Positions 36,593-46,900 of a stretch of DNA of 64,000 nt are shown in pieces. The DNA comes from Symploca sp. SIO1C2. Its GTDB lineage: Bacteria > Cyanobacteriota > Cyanobacteriia > Cyanobacteriales > Coleofasciculaceae. Numbering within the stretch: position 1 is the first letter of the stretch; every line of letters starts with the position of its first letter. The notes below the pieces were generated by a model. That model saw nothing but the letters and a program-made list of their open reading frames with translations, was not told the DNA's origin and did not search any database. The translations under genes were made by a program, and so were the position numbers. The DNA is taken from positions 59,234 through 123,233 of the forward strand of contig JAAHFP010000019.1 in NCBI GenBank assembly GCA_010672925.1, given 5' to 3'.

Positions 36593-36712
36593 CTACATAG
36601 CGGAACCAACTCCTACATAGGAACCGTAAAAGAAAAGGCCGAGGATTACGATTGCACCAGTGCCTGCAACGGTAGCCACTAGCCATAAAGGAATTCTTCC
36701 ACCTTCTGTCAT
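36593..36712 (-). CDS. psbJ: Photosystem II protein J
   Basis: A 39-residue single-helix PSII subunit: [20 protein letters not shown], then a transmembrane helix ending [15 protein letters not shown]. It has the normal length and is fourth in the psbEFLJ order. PsbJ stabilises the Qb side and cytochrome b559 region and aids PSII assembly. A GGAGGT lies upstream of the ATG. The gene is too short for most automatic cut-offs. Confidence 0.97.
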   Translation of the reverse strand: MTEGGRIPLWLVATVAGTGAIVILGLFFYGSYVGVGSAM

Positions 36713-36761
36713 AGTTTTTAACCTCCTAATTTAATCCGAGAATAATTTTACCTAACTCCAG

Positions 36762-36884
36762 TTAGTTAAAGAAATAACTGGAAAACAAAACGCCGAGAAC
36801 AAAAATCAATAACAAACCTAAGAACAGGGAAGTCCGATTGAGTTCAACCGGCTGTCTATTAGGATTGGGAGTCCGTTCGCGCAT
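36762..36884 (-). CDS. psbL: Photosystem II protein L
   Basis: A 40-residue PSII subunit: [20 protein letters not shown], followed by one transmembrane helix and ending FSSYFFN. This is the canonical sequence pattern at the dimer interface near Qa. The ATG is preceded by AGGAGA. Longer upstream reading would run into psbF and is rejected. Confidence 0.97.
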   Translation of the reverse strand: MRERTPNPNRQPVELNRTSLFLGLLLIFVLGVLFSSYFFN

Positions 36885-36895
36885 AATCGTTTCTC

Positions 36896-37030
36896 CTATC
36901 GTTGAACAAATTGCATAGACGCGATCGCGCCTAAGAAAAAGATTGTTGGTACAGCTAGTGAGTGAACAGCTAACCACCTAACCGTAAAAATTGGATAGGA
37001 AATTGGTTGATTGGGAGTATTACTAGTCAT
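36896..37030 (-). CDS. psbF: Cytochrome b559 beta subunit
   Basis: A 44-residue protein, [20 protein letters not shown] then [24 protein letters not shown]. The single His in [10 protein letters not shown] ligates the haem shared with PsbE. It contains a HIP1 octamer in its coding DNA (GCGATCGC near 36922). Second gene of the operon. Confidence 0.97.
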   Translation of the reverse strand: MTSNTPNQPISYPIFTVRWLAVHSLAVPTIFFLGAIASMQFVQR

Positions 37031-37056
37031 GATTTATTATTCTCTTTGACAACAAC

Positions 37057-37302
37057 TTACTTGGTAAATTCATCTACTTGTTGTTTAGCTTCAAATCTGC
37101 TTTCAACAAGAGGTATTTCTTGCCTGGTTTGAGTATAGTACTCATTAGGACGGGGTGTCCCAAAAATATCATAGGCAAGACCTGTGCTAACAAATAACCA
37201 TCCTGCAATAAATAAAGCTGGGATAGTTGCTGAGTGAATTACCCAGTAACGAATACTGGTAATAATATCCCCAAAGGGACGCTCTCCAGTTGTACCTGAC
37301 AT
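37057..37302 (-). CDS. psbE: Cytochrome b559 alpha subunit
   Basis: An 81-residue protein starting [20 protein letters not shown]. The haem-ligand His is in [14 protein letters not shown], followed by the transmembrane helix and a lumenal tail with [10 protein letters not shown]. First gene of psbEFLJ, 86 nt downstream of ycf48. The order rubA-ycf48-psbEFLJ is conserved across cyanobacteria and supports PSII assembly as a shared function. Confidence 0.97.
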   Translation of the reverse strand: MSGTTGERPFGDIITSIRYWVIHSATIPALFIAGWLFVSTGLAYDIFGTPRPNEYYTQTRQEIPLVESRFEAKQQVDEFTK

Positions 37303-37388
37303 TGATGATTCCTCCTGATATAGACAATTTAAAATTCAATAACCATCATACAAAAACTGTTTCACTCATACAAGGAATTGCCTTTACC

Positions 37389-38384
37389 TCAAGCCGCTTG
37401 TGCCGATTCCTCATACTTGAGCAAAACACCATTATTGCCAATGATAAATCCCCGTTCTGGTGTGACAAAGACCACTTTGTATAAATTGGAGGGTATGTCT
37501 TCCGTCTCCTGATCTCTTTGCCAAGTTTGACCACCATCAAAACTACAAAGTAATTTACCACTACCACCTACCAACCAAATTTCTTCAGTTGTGCGGTAGG
37601 CTAAGTCGAGTAAACCCACACCGGAGGAAATTTCGGGATATTGCGCGTCTTCCCAAGTTTCTTGGTCTTGAGAACTACTACTAAATTGTACTTGACCACC
37701 CCTAGCTAGGAGCCAAAGACGCCCGTCTTTAGTAAATCCCATATTCTGAAGGCGCTTGGAATTGGTACGATTATGTTGTACCCAAGCCTTCTGACCTGGT
37801 TCCCAAGTTGAGTAGAAATTACCCCTAGCAGAAACAGCAACATATTTACCATCCTCGGAACGGGAAATATTACGAACTACTCCTACTGCTTCTTCAACCA
37901 TGGCTTGCCAAGTTTGACCAGCATCCTTGGTTTGGTAAATTGCCCCAACAGTAGTAGTCATTTCTGCTGATTGAGGACCCAGCGCTAGAACTGTGTTGGG
38001 CTCACCGGGTAGCCTTTCACTTAAGGGAATACGAGACCAAGATTTGCCGCCATCATTTGTATGCAGCATAATTCCTGGTAACCCAGCAATCCAACCTTCC
38101 TCACCAGCAAAACTGACAGAATTTAAGCGAAAGTTCTGCTCCCCTAACTCTAGTTCAAGCTCCTGCCAGGTTTTACCTCCATCTTTAGTTTCTATAATTG
38201 TGGAATTACTGCCCACAACCCAACCATGATTGGGGTCACTGGTAAAACCAATGTCCTGTAAGGTAGATTCTGTTGGCAAAATAACTTTTTGCCAGGGATT
38301 GTAGCTGAGGGAGGATATCTGACTACAACTGACACAAAACAAAGCGATCGCTAAGAGTATTACAGTTTGTTTCAGCGTTCTCAT
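37389..38384 (-). CDS. ycf48: Photosystem II assembly factor Ycf48 (HCF136)
   Basis: A seven-bladed beta-propeller that binds early D1 intermediates in the lumen. The chosen start gives a lipoprotein signal (MRTLKQTVILLAIALFCVSC) with lipobox CVSC. ATGs 12 and 33 nt upstream are alternatives without better ribosome sites. Repeated propeller motifs include GWVVGSNSTIIETKDGGKTW, GWIAGLPGIMLHTNDGGKSW and GFIIGNNGVLLK. Length (331 residues) is normal. It lies between rubA and psbE on the same strand, consistent with joint action in PSII biogenesis. Confidence 0.95.
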   Translation of the reverse strand: MRTLKQTVILLAIALFCVSCSQISSLSYNPWQKVILPTESTLQDIGFTSDPNHGWVVGSNSTIIETKDGGKTWQELELELGEQNFRLNSVSFAGEEGWIAGLPGIMLHTNDGGKSWSRIPLSERLPGEPNTVLALGPQSAEMTTTVGAIYQTKDAGQTWQAMVEEAVGVVRNISRSEDGKYVAVSARGNFYSTWEPGQKAWVQHNRTNSKRLQNMGFTKDGRLWLLARGGQVQFSSSSQDQETWEDAQYPEISSGVGLLDLAYRTTEEIWLVGGSGKLLCSFDGGQTWQRDQETEDIPSNLYKVVFVTPERGFIIGNNGVLLKYEESAQAA

Positions 38385-38554
38385 CAAATGGCTCATAAAT
38401 TGCAGAACTATTAACACTCACATTTTGTCTATAAGGTGCGATTCTTAGGCTGATCTTGCGGTTAGTCGCTTCCCATCTGATGGATCAAAGACAATTTTCC
38501 CGATAGGAAAAAACCTGGTTTGTTTCATTTCTAACCGGTGCCCCTGCGCTAACT

Positions 38555-38902
38555 TCAATGCAAACCGTAAAGGCTCAAAAAGAATAAAAAGCCGACAACT
38601 AGGGCACCAAAGATGAGCAGATTCTTCTGCCCTGGGGTCAAGGTATTAACTCCAAAACCATATTGTAGGTTTTCCTGAAACCCAGAAGGAGCATTACTTG
38701 CACCAGTATTGTCAAATTGAGTCTTCCTTGCACCGCAAACAGGACAGCGCCAGTCATTGGATATATCTGTAAACAATGTTCCTGGAGGAACATTGCTCTT
38801 ACCGTCTCCCTTGTTTGGTTCGTATACATAGCCGCACACGCGACACTCATAATTGTCTGGCGCTTGTTCAACCAGGGTTTGCTCTTTGGCTTGCTCACTC
38901 AT
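38555..38902 (-). CDS. rubA: Membrane-anchored rubredoxin
   Basis: A 115-residue protein. The N-terminal rubredoxin fold has the two iron knuckles YECRVCGYVY and WRCPVCGARK. The C-terminal transmembrane helix is LLIFGALVVGFLFFLSLYG. RubA is needed for photosystem II (and in some species PSI) assembly. It heads the rubA-ycf48-psbEFLJ cluster. An ATG with upstream GATGAG-like sequence starts the frame. Confidence 0.95.
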   Translation of the reverse strand: MSEQAKEQTLVEQAPDNYECRVCGYVYEPNKGDGKSNVPPGTLFTDISNDWRCPVCGARKTQFDNTGASNAPSGFQENLQYGFGVNTLTPGQKNLLIFGALVVGFLFFLSLYGLH

Positions 38903-39023
38903 GGATCGCAGAAAGATGAGAAATTAGATCTGCAAATGCTAACCTATGTTAAAAATTATCGCACAAACTTAGTATTTTTTTAAGCTAAGTAGTATTTTTG
39001 CAAAATTTTGGGGAGATAAGGAG

Positions 39024-39054
39024 TAGGCAACAGGCAACAGGCAACAGGTAACAG
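39024..39054. repeat. GGCAACA heptamer tract
   Basis: Four units of GGCAACA/GGTAACA lie between divergent rubA and ndhC. The same unit is at 57240-57270 inside the CHAT gene. Nothing else was seen in the interval. Confidence 0.8.
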
Positions 39055-39112
39055 TTGACCCTATAATGTAATGTAAAGAAGTGATAACGCCAGTTTTGGG
39101 TAGGTAACTACT

Positions 39113-39475
39113 GTGTTTGTTCTTAGCGGCTACGAGTATCTCTTAGGTTTTTTATTGGTTTCGAGTTCAGTTCCCTTGCTGGCACTGACAGCATCCAAGC
39201 TACTGCGACCTAGCAATCGCGGTCCAGAGCAGGTTACCACCTACGAATCTGGTATGGAGCCAATAGGAGGAGCTTGGATTCAGTTCAACATCCGTTACTA
39301 CATGTTTGCCTTAGTATTCGTAATTTTCGATGTTGAAACCGTGTTTCTCTATCCCTGGGCAGTTGCATTCCATCGCCTGGGAGTACTGGCTTTTATTGAA
39401 GCCTTAATCTTTATTGCTATTTTGGTCGTTGCTCTTGTTTATGCGTGGCGAAAAGGAGCCCTTGAATGGTCATGA
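39113..39475 (+). CDS. ndhC: NAD(P)H-quinone oxidoreductase subunit 3
   Basis: A 120-residue three-helix membrane subunit of the NDH-1 complex, which carries cyclic and respiratory electron flow. Conserved loop: [48 protein letters not shown]. It starts with GTG (no ATG fits). The stop overlaps the ndhK start by 10 nt, as usual for ndhCKJ. Confidence 0.96.
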   Translation: MFVLSGYEYLLGFLLVSSSVPLLALTASKLLRPSNRGPEQVTTYESGMEPIGGAWIQFNIRYYMFALVFVIFDVETVFLYPWAVAFHRLGVLAFIEALIFIAILVVALVYAWRKGALEWS

Positions 39476-40200
39476 ACCCAACTATTACTGAACAGCAACA
39501 AAAAGAACGCATTCTCAACCCGATTGAGCGACCATCGGTTACTCAAGAACTCTCAGAGAATGTTATTTTGACTACAGTAGATGACCTGCACAACTGGGCA
39601 CGGCTCTCTAGCTTGTGGCCGATGATGTTTGGCACTGCTTGCTGCTTTATTGAATTTGCAGCGATGCTTGGTCCCCGGTTTGACTTTGACCGGTTTGGAC
39701 TAGTTCCCCGTTGCAGTCCCAGGCAAGCAGACTTAATCATCACTGCTGGTACAATAACGATGAAAATGGCACCAGCTTTGATGCGTCTCTATGAGCAAAT
39801 GCCAGAGCCCAAATATGTAATGGCTATGGGAGCTTGTACCATTACTGGCGGTATGTTCAGTGTGGATTCTCCTACCGCCGTGCGAGGGGTGGATAAGTTA
39901 ATTCCGGTAGATGTCTACATCCCCGGTTGTCCTCCTCGCCCAGAAGCAGTTATGGATGCGATCGTTAAGCTGCGCAAAAAGGTTGCCAACGAATCCATCC
40001 AGGAGCGATTCAAAATTAGACAAACCCATCGTTACTACAGCACCACCCATAACATGAAAGTTGTGCCGCCGATTTTGACTGGGAAGTACTTAAACTCGGC
40101 AGAGCGCAATACTCCACCACAGAAGTTGACTGAAGCAATGGGAATGCAAGTACCACCAGCTATGAAGTCTAGTCAACAGCAGGAGGTACAACGTGGCTGA
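39466..40200 (+). CDS. ndhK: NAD(P)H-quinone oxidoreductase subunit K
   Basis: The 244-residue NuoB-like subunit that holds the terminal [4Fe-4S] cluster N2. Ligand segments: [13 protein letters not shown] (adjacent Cys), [25 protein letters not shown] and [11 protein letters not shown]. The C-terminal ~45 residues are a cyanobacterial extension. Two ATGs (MVM) are present and the first was taken. It overlaps both neighbours, confirming translational coupling. Confidence 0.96.
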   Translation: MVMNPTITEQQQKERILNPIERPSVTQELSENVILTTVDDLHNWARLSSLWPMMFGTACCFIEFAAMLGPRFDFDRFGLVPRCSPRQADLIITAGTITMKMAPALMRLYEQMPEPKYVMAMGACTITGGMFSVDSPTAVRGVDKLIPVDVYIPGCPPRPEAVMDAIVKLRKKVANESIQERFKIRQTHRYYSTTHNMKVVPPILTGKYLNSAERNTPPQKLTEAMGMQVPPAMKSSQQQEVQRG

Positions 40201-40723
40201 AGAAGCAAAACCAACAGAGGAACAAGCTGAAACTTCTCAGTTAGTAGAAACGGGTAAGGTTTCCAGCTGGCTAAAAGAAAACGGCTTTGAGCATGAGTCA
40301 CTAGAACTAGATCACCTGGGAGTTGAGGTAATCAAAGTTGACCCTACTTTTTTGATACCAGTGGCTACAGCTCTTTATGCCTATGGGTTTAACTACCTGC
40401 AATGCCAAGGTGGTTATGATGCTGGTCCTGGGGAAGATTTGGTCAGCTTCTATCATTTAATTAAGGTTGGTGATGATGTTGACAAAGCTGAGGAAGTACG
40501 GCTGAAGGTATTCCTGCCACGAGAAAATCCTCAAGTACCCTCCGTATACTGGATTTGGAAAGCTGCTGACTGGCAAGAGCGAGAAACCTACGATATGTTC
40601 GGTATCTTTTTTGAGGGTCACCCCAACCTCAAGCGAATTTTGATGCCGGAAGATTGGGTGGGTTGGCCTTTGCGGAAAGATTACATCTCGCCTGACTTTT
40701 ATGAGTTACAGGATGCTTATTGA
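40193..40723 (+). CDS. ndhJ: NAD(P)H-quinone oxidoreductase subunit J
   Basis: A 176-residue NuoC-like subunit with the family core [22 protein letters not shown], then [23 protein letters not shown] and the C-terminal [26 protein letters not shown] end. It starts with GTG, overlapping ndhK by 8 nt. Last gene of the cluster. No strong terminator follows; repeats begin about 50 nt downstream. Confidence 0.96.
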   Translation: MAEEAKPTEEQAETSQLVETGKVSSWLKENGFEHESLELDHLGVEVIKVDPTFLIPVATALYAYGFNYLQCQGGYDAGPGEDLVSFYHLIKVGDDVDKAEEVRLKVFLPRENPQVPSVYWIWKAADWQERETYDMFGIFFEGHPNLKRILMPEDWVGWPLRKDYISPDFYELQDAY

Positions 40724-40777
40724 TTGGGGAAAATAAGCAAAAGTCATCAGCTTCCTGTAGAGGGTGGTACGGGCGAG

Positions 40778-41009
40778 CATTGGTGTCAACTTAAGGTGAA
40801 AAGCGCTTGAAGCTGGGGAGCTGAGGGAGCTGGGGGAGCTGGGGGAGCGGAGGAGCGGAGGAGCGGAGGAGCGGAGGAGCAAGAGAATGCTGCTGTCGCT
40901 GACTCTTTCTTCTGTTAATCAGGTCGGGTTTGGCTACACACTCGGTTGAAGTAGAACGTCTCACGGCACCATCAATTGGCAAGGGTTGTGGCTTAAGTTG
41001 ACACCAATG
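40778..41009. mobile_element. Inverted-repeat element enclosing purine-rich repeats
   Basis: An 18-bp perfect inverted repeat (CATTGGTGTCAACTTAAG and complement) bounds about 230 bp. Flanking GAGGGT segments extend it. Inside is a tract of GAGCTGGGG and GGAGCGGA units (40815-40882). It has no gene; the minus-strand frame here is repeat-derived. Confidence 0.65.
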
Positions 41010-41075
41010 GCTACCCTCTCGGTCCTTTTAACCTTACCTAACACCTGCCACCTACCACCTAACACCTAAAAAAAT

Positions 41076-41375
41076 ATGGCTTCGGTAGCAGAAAATAAAG
41101 ATCAACAACATCCCCAAGAAAAACGCGATCGCGAAATTGTTGAGCGCCTCTTAAGGGAAGAACCTAACAATCATAATCGAGCTGAACTAGCTAGACTAAG
41201 GATTCGTTATACGGGTTTTCCTGGTGCTAGAGAAATTCAACGCAACTTAGATCTAATTCTCCAGCAGTGGCAGTTAACTGAAGAAGAACTTTTTGAGATA
41301 ACCCGTCAGCTTCATGCTGAAGGCAAAGTGTACCAGCGTGGTAGTGACTCATCTAGCCAAGAAGATTGGAGTTAG
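41076..41375 (+). CDS. DUF3288 family protein
   Basis: A 99-residue cytosolic protein starting MASVAENKDQQHPQEKRDRE, with IVERLLREEPNNHNRAELARLRIRYTGFPGAREIQRNLD. This matches the cyanobacterial DUF3288 pattern of two long helices. Function is unknown. It follows an ACCTAACACC heptamer tract (41043-41069) with no good ribosome site before the ATG. Confidence 0.85.
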   Translation: MASVAENKDQQHPQEKRDREIVERLLREEPNNHNRAELARLRIRYTGFPGAREIQRNLDLILQQWQLTEEELFEITRQLHAEGKVYQRGSDSSSQEDWS

Positions 41376-41751
<376 letters not shown>

Positions 41752-42906
41752 ATGGCGACTGCAAAACCAATGCCTGTTTTACCGGTTGAAGCTTACACCT
41801 CACAAGACTGGTTTGAGCGAGAGCAGGAATGTATATTTAGCCGTACCTGGCAATTTGCTGGATTTGTTGAAGATTTGAGGGATTCAGGGGATTACCTTAC
41901 GGTACAGGCAGGATTGAATAATATTTTGGTACTGTTGGATGAGCATAAGCAGTTACGTGCTTTCCACAACATCTGTCGTCATCGAGGTACTCAACTGCTA
42001 CGAACCTCTGGCAAAGGCAAGAAATTTCTTACCTGTCCCTATCACGATTGGACTTACAATTTAGATGGGGAACTAATGGCAGTACCAGAGAACAAAACCC
42101 AATTCCTTGATCTGGATCTGAAAACCTTGTGTCTCCATCAAGCTTCGGTGGGTATTTGGCGCGGTATGATCTTTGTCCATCCTGATGCTAATGCTGAATC
42201 CCTAACTAATTGGTTTAGTCCAGTTGAAGCCTATTTGGGTCCTCATCAACCAGAGAAATTGATGGAAGCTGTTGAGAGTAGAATGCGTCACCAGATTAAT
42301 GCCAACTGGAAAATCATTGTAGAAAACTACATCGATGGCTATCATCTGGCTCACCTCCATGCTGAAACCCTATTTATGTATGATCATAGGCGACAGCAAA
42401 GGGGATTTGTCGGTAATCATTTTTATTTTTATGAGCCCCTGGCGAAGGATTATCTGGATGGCATAGAAGACAATTCCCCCTTGCCACTAATTGACCATGT
42501 ACCTCAGGATAAGATGGGTGCTTATGTACCGATGTTATTTCCCAATTTGGGGTTGAGTGAAGCTGAATCAAGCTGGTCTACATTCTACGTGATTCCCATT
42601 GCTCCAGATCAATCAATTGTGGAAATTAGGACGAAAGTGATGCCGGTGTCTGACTGGCAGTATCTGAAGCAGGAATGGAAGTCTTGGAATTATTTTAAAT
42701 CTCGGAAATCGGATAAGTATGGTACTGGTGAGGCGGATGACCCCCTTGCTTCTGGTGATTTTATGGTAGAGGATATTTATGTCTGTGAGCAACAACAGAG
42801 ATCACTAAAGTCACCTTATTTTTCCATTGGTGCGATCGCTAAGGATTTGGAACAAGCAGTCTACCAATATCAAAGAAATGTACAAGTTTATCTGGAACAA
42901 AGATAA
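41752..42906 (+). CDS. Rieske non-haem iron ring-hydroxylating-type oxygenase (alpha subunit)
   Basis: A 384-residue oxygenase. The Rieske [2Fe-2S] site is C75-x-H77 (NICRHRG) and C95-x2-H98 (CPYHDW). The mononuclear iron site is in NWKIIVENYIDGYHLAHLHAET with H198-x4-H203, and the bridging Asp region precedes it. Related families oxidise choline, carnitine, betaine or aromatics; substrate is not readable here. No reductase or beta subunit adjoins. The ATG at MATAKPMPVL fits well. A weak AACTCA/TGAGTT hairpin lies at 42917-42940 after the stop. Confidence 0.88.
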   Translation: MATAKPMPVLPVEAYTSQDWFEREQECIFSRTWQFAGFVEDLRDSGDYLTVQAGLNNILVLLDEHKQLRAFHNICRHRGTQLLRTSGKGKKFLTCPYHDWTYNLDGELMAVPENKTQFLDLDLKTLCLHQASVGIWRGMIFVHPDANAESLTNWFSPVEAYLGPHQPEKLMEAVESRMRHQINANWKIIVENYIDGYHLAHLHAETLFMYDHRRQQRGFVGNHFYFYEPLAKDYLDGIEDNSPLPLIDHVPQDKMGAYVPMLFPNLGLSEAESSWSTFYVIPIAPDQSIVEIRTKVMPVSDWQYLKQEWKSWNYFKSRKSDKYGTGEADDPLASGDFMVEDIYVCEQQQRSLKSPYFSIGAIAKDLEQAVYQYQRNVQVYLEQR

Positions 42907-42950
42907 ATAAGCTAAAAACTCAACGGGACTGTGCTGAGTTGGGTTTCATT

Positions 42951-43382
42951 CTAAGTCTTAATTGTGTGCTTGCTCAAGCGATACGTTGCATTCTCTTCAA
43001 GCAATTGTCGGATAAAATGAGGAGAAGAAGCATTTATCGCATGTAACTTTTCCTGATAGCAACGGCAAGCTACCTCGTCATTTAAGATGCGAGTATGAAG
43101 GATTCTCGTCCAATCCGGAGCAGTAGCAACTAGTTGAGGAACAACGCTAATAAATGATTGTAATTGCTCATCAAGAGCAAAAGATTCGAGAAAATGGACG
43201 AGGCTAAACATTACCTCAGGTTGTTTGCTGCGATCATCTAGAATCAGATGTAAAGCTGGTAAGTTTTCCTTGGGTAAATTTTCTGCAAGTTGAGCTAAAG
43301 CATATTCAAAGGCAGCTACTTCTTCCAGTGATTGCATCAGCTTGTTTTCTTCTAAAATTTGAATCCAACGCTCTTCAGTCAT
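42951..43382 (-). CDS. Immunity protein 30-like (Imm30)
   Basis: A 143-residue helical protein with the Imm30-like pattern: LEEVAAFEYALAQLAE, then LHLILDDRS, EVMFSLVHFLESF and DWTRILHTRILNDEVACRCYQ. Such proteins neutralise the cognate polymorphic-toxin C-terminus. The toxin fragment lies 3 nt upstream on the same strand, the usual order. Assignment is by motif memory; other alpha-helical immunity families are possible. Confidence 0.65.
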   Translation of the reverse strand: MTEERWIQILEENKLMQSLEEVAAFEYALAQLAENLPKENLPALHLILDDRSKQPEVMFSLVHFLESFALDEQLQSFISVVPQLVATAPDWTRILHTRILNDEVACRCYQEKLHAINASSPHFIRQLLEENATYRLSKHTIKT

Positions 43383-43385
43383 CGT

Positions 43386-43811
43386 CTATTTATCTCCCTT
43401 GTTAAAAATTCTTGACCAATAAATCTTATTTAATTTGATAAGTTGCTGCAAACTTTGGCGAATTTGTGGCGTGTAAAGTCTTTGGCGATAATAAATGTTT
43501 CGTACATCTTTTACTTCTCTAGCCAGTGCTTGTCTGGGTGAGAGATTTAGAGCAGGGGGTTGTCCATAAGAGAGGGTTTGTCGGTGACGACCTCCTTGAC
43601 CTGGTACAGGATGTTCCATCATAATAGCAATTCCTACTGCTCGGGTATAACCCGGAACTTTAGCAATCATAAATCCATGAGAAGGAATGTGGTGTGGTGT
43701 CAGATTATCGCCTCTACGTCCGGTTTTAAGCAATTCACCGTAACGTCCTACTTTACCTTCTCCTGGGAGCAGTCTGTTTGTCAGATTAGAGATTTGAATT
43801 CTCCTCGTCTT
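43386..43811 (-). pseudogene. Orphan polymorphic-toxin C-terminal fragment
   Basis: The frame is open from a TAA at 43812-43814 with no ATG. It reads NRLLPGEGKVGRYGELLKTG, then RRGDNLTPHHIPSHGFM, GGRHRQTLSYG and a helical tail. LPGEG..VG.Y.EL and GDNLTPHHIPS are typical of toxin C-terminal domains at the ends of Rhs or CDI-type proteins, with paired His as possible catalytic residues. Translation from TTG (43733) would give 115 residues. It is probably a displaced or truncated toxin tip retained with its Imm30-like partner; whether expressed is uncertain. Confidence 0.6.
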
Positions 43812-43990
43812 TTAGAATATGTTTGATTGTATCACTGCCAGAGTAGCTACCCATTAGTCGCGCTGCTCAATGAACATTATAACCAACAACTTGCTTTCAT
43901 AGCGTGAAAAGCTTGTTTCCGTATAAACTGAAATGACTATATTTCTCATTCTCAATTCTCAATTCTCAATTCTTAACGAGGCATAGCAGT

Positions 43991-46900
43991 ATGGCAGAAC
44001 CTTGGATTACTTTGGGAGTTATCCTAAAAGACTTGTTCCTTAAAGATGTCCTGCTGGAATTAGGCAAAGGAGCCTTGGAAGATTATGTCAAAGACTTCTT
44101 CAAGGGTTGCATTACTGGAGGTATTGAGTCGGCTAAGGCAGTTGTACTAAAAAAGGCTTTGGGTGAAGCAGTACAAGAATTTTTGAGAATAGTAGAAGAT
44201 GAACTAGAATTGCGCTGCGAGGTTCCTGGTGCTCAGATTAGGGACAACTACCAACTACCGATGAAGAAGTTTATCCGGCATCAGGAAGTTAAACCCCTGT
44301 TAGGGAAAGCTTTTGCTAAAGATTGTCGTAAGATAGATAGCAAGCAGTTGGGGAAAATCTGGCGACAGTATTATCCGCAAGCCATGCCGACGGAGTTTGA
44401 CTGGGATAGGGTGGCTCAACAGTATCTCATAGAAGTCAAACGGATTGTTAAGCAATCACCGGAATTAAAAACTCTTCTGGAATTAGAGACTCTGGAGGCG
44501 ATTGAGAAAAATACCCAAGAAACTGCCGGAATTATTCCCGACTTTAACCTCAAGGCTTATCAAGAAGGACTGCAAGAGCGCTACGCTAATCTCAATTTAG
44601 ATAGTTTGGATACCAGTGTTTACGACTATCGGGAAAAACTCAAAGTTTGGCAAGTATTTGTTCCCCAAAACGTGCGAGAATGCCAGGAATTCTTACCCCA
44701 AGTTTACGAAATTCCCAAGGAACATCAAAGACGACTGCGGGAGAGTAATGAACTCGAAGCTGAAATTGACTCCCAAACCTGGGAACGATATAAAAAAATT
44801 TATTATGAGCAGCCAGTCCGCTCAATTTTGGATCTGGTTAATCAAATATGGGAAAATACCAGCAATCCCTATCTGGTAATTCTGGGAGATCCCGGTTCAG
44901 GCAAATCCATGTTCCTGCAATACCTGGCTCTCAATTGGGCAAGAAGTCCCCTGGACAATGCAATTGAATTGCTGATTCCCCTGCTAATTGAACTGCGGAC
45001 TTATAATAGAGACCGGAATTCTAAATGCAAGGATCTGCTAGAGTTCTTCCACAAGGGTAATGTTATCCATCGCCTCAATCAGCATCAACTCCAGGAAAAG
45101 CTGAAAGCAGGCAAGGTATTGGTAATGTTCGATGGGTTAGATGAAGTATTCGATCCCACCCAACGGGATGAAGTAATTACTGATATCCATCGCTTTACTA
45201 ATGAATATCCCCAGGTGCGGGTAATCGTCACTTCCCGCATTATTGGCTACAAACCCCAACGGCTGAGAGATGCGGAGTTTCGTCACTTCTTGCTCCAGGA
45301 TTTAGACTCAGAGCAAATTAAAAATTTTATTTACCGCTGGCATGAGTTAACTTTTATCGATGAAACCGATAAACTGAGAAAACGATCGCGCTTGCAACAG
45401 TCCATCGATAACTCGAAAGCGATCGCGGAATTAGCAGGCAATCCTCTACTGCTGACAATGATGGCGATACTTAATCGTAATCAAGAATTACCCAGAGACC
45501 GACCAGAACTTTATAACCAAGCTTCGCGATTGTTGCTGCATCAGTGGGATGGGTCACGGAATTTGTTAGCAGACCCCAGAATCAATCCGGTAACTATCGA
45601 TTATAAGGATAAGCAGGCGATGCTGCGTCAGATTGCCCACTTTATGCAAGCCGCCGATAAGGGTTTGGCGGGTAATCTGATTCGGGGGGATGATTTAGAA
45701 AGAATTCTTATCGACTATTTAGACAGTATCAAAGTAGGTGATGCCAGAACCGTTGCTCGATTGCTGATTGAACAACTGCGGAGTCGCAACTTTATTTTGT
45801 GTTTCCTGGGAGGCGATTCCTATGGCTTTGTCCATCGGACATTTTTAGAATACTTCTGTGCTTGGGAACATGTCTGGCAGTTTCAACAGACGCAAAGACT
45901 GTCAATTGAGGAACTGAAAACGGAAGTATTCGGCAACCATTGGCAGGATGAGTCTTGGCATGAGGTGCTACGGCTGATAGCAGGGATGATTGATGCTAGG
46001 TTTACGGGTGAAATTATCGAATATCTAATTAGTCAAGATGGTGAAGGGGAAAAGTTTAGTAATCTGTTTCTGGCGGCTGAGTGTCTTGCGGAAGTGAGAA
46101 ATTTATCGGGAATTGCGACAACAGCAGATAAACTGCTTGAGTTGATCAAGGGTTTAACTAAGTATGACTTCAATTATGATTACGAATCATCAGGAGAGGA
46201 AGCTAAGTTACGTGATATTCGTACCAAAGCAGTTGCAGCAGTGGCAATGACTTGGCAAGAGCACCCAGAAACTTTAGCCCTACTCAAAAAATGGGCACAA
46301 TCTGATAGACATGGGTATGTGCGAAGTGCAGCAGTAGAAAAAATCGCCCGTGGCTGGAAGGATGACCCCGATACTTTAACCCTACTCAAACACTTGGCTC
46401 AATCTGATGAGGATGGGAATGTAAGAAGTGCAGTAGTAATAGAAATTGCCCGTGGCTGGAAGGATGACCCCGATACTTTACCCCTGCTCCAAAAATGGGC
46501 ACAATCTGATAAAAACTGGCTTATAGGAGATGCAGTAGTAGGAGAAATCGCTCGTGGCTGGAAAGATAAACCCGATACTTTACCCCTGCTCCAGCAATGG
46601 GCACAATTTAGTAAGAATTGGCTTGTAGGAATTGCAGCAGTAGGAGAAATTGCTCGTGGCTGGAAAGATAAACCCGAAATCTTACCCCTACTCAAAAAAT
46701 GGGCACAATCTGATAGACATGGGTATGTGCGAAGTGCAGCAGTAGAAAAAATCGCTCGTGGTTGGAAGAATGAGCCTGATACTTTACCTTTGCTCCAAAA
46801 ACTGGCGCAATTTGATGATGATAAGGATGTACGAAGTACAGCAGTAGAAGAAATTTCTCGTGGCTCGAAGGATGAGCCTGATACTTTACCTTTGCTCCAA

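Noticed and set aside
40791..40982. 63-codon minus-strand frame
   Set aside because: Translation of the simple-repeat tract in an inverted-repeat element.
42917..42940. Terminator after the Rieske gene
   Set aside because: Only a 6-bp stem with a 12-nt loop and no T-run; too weak to list.
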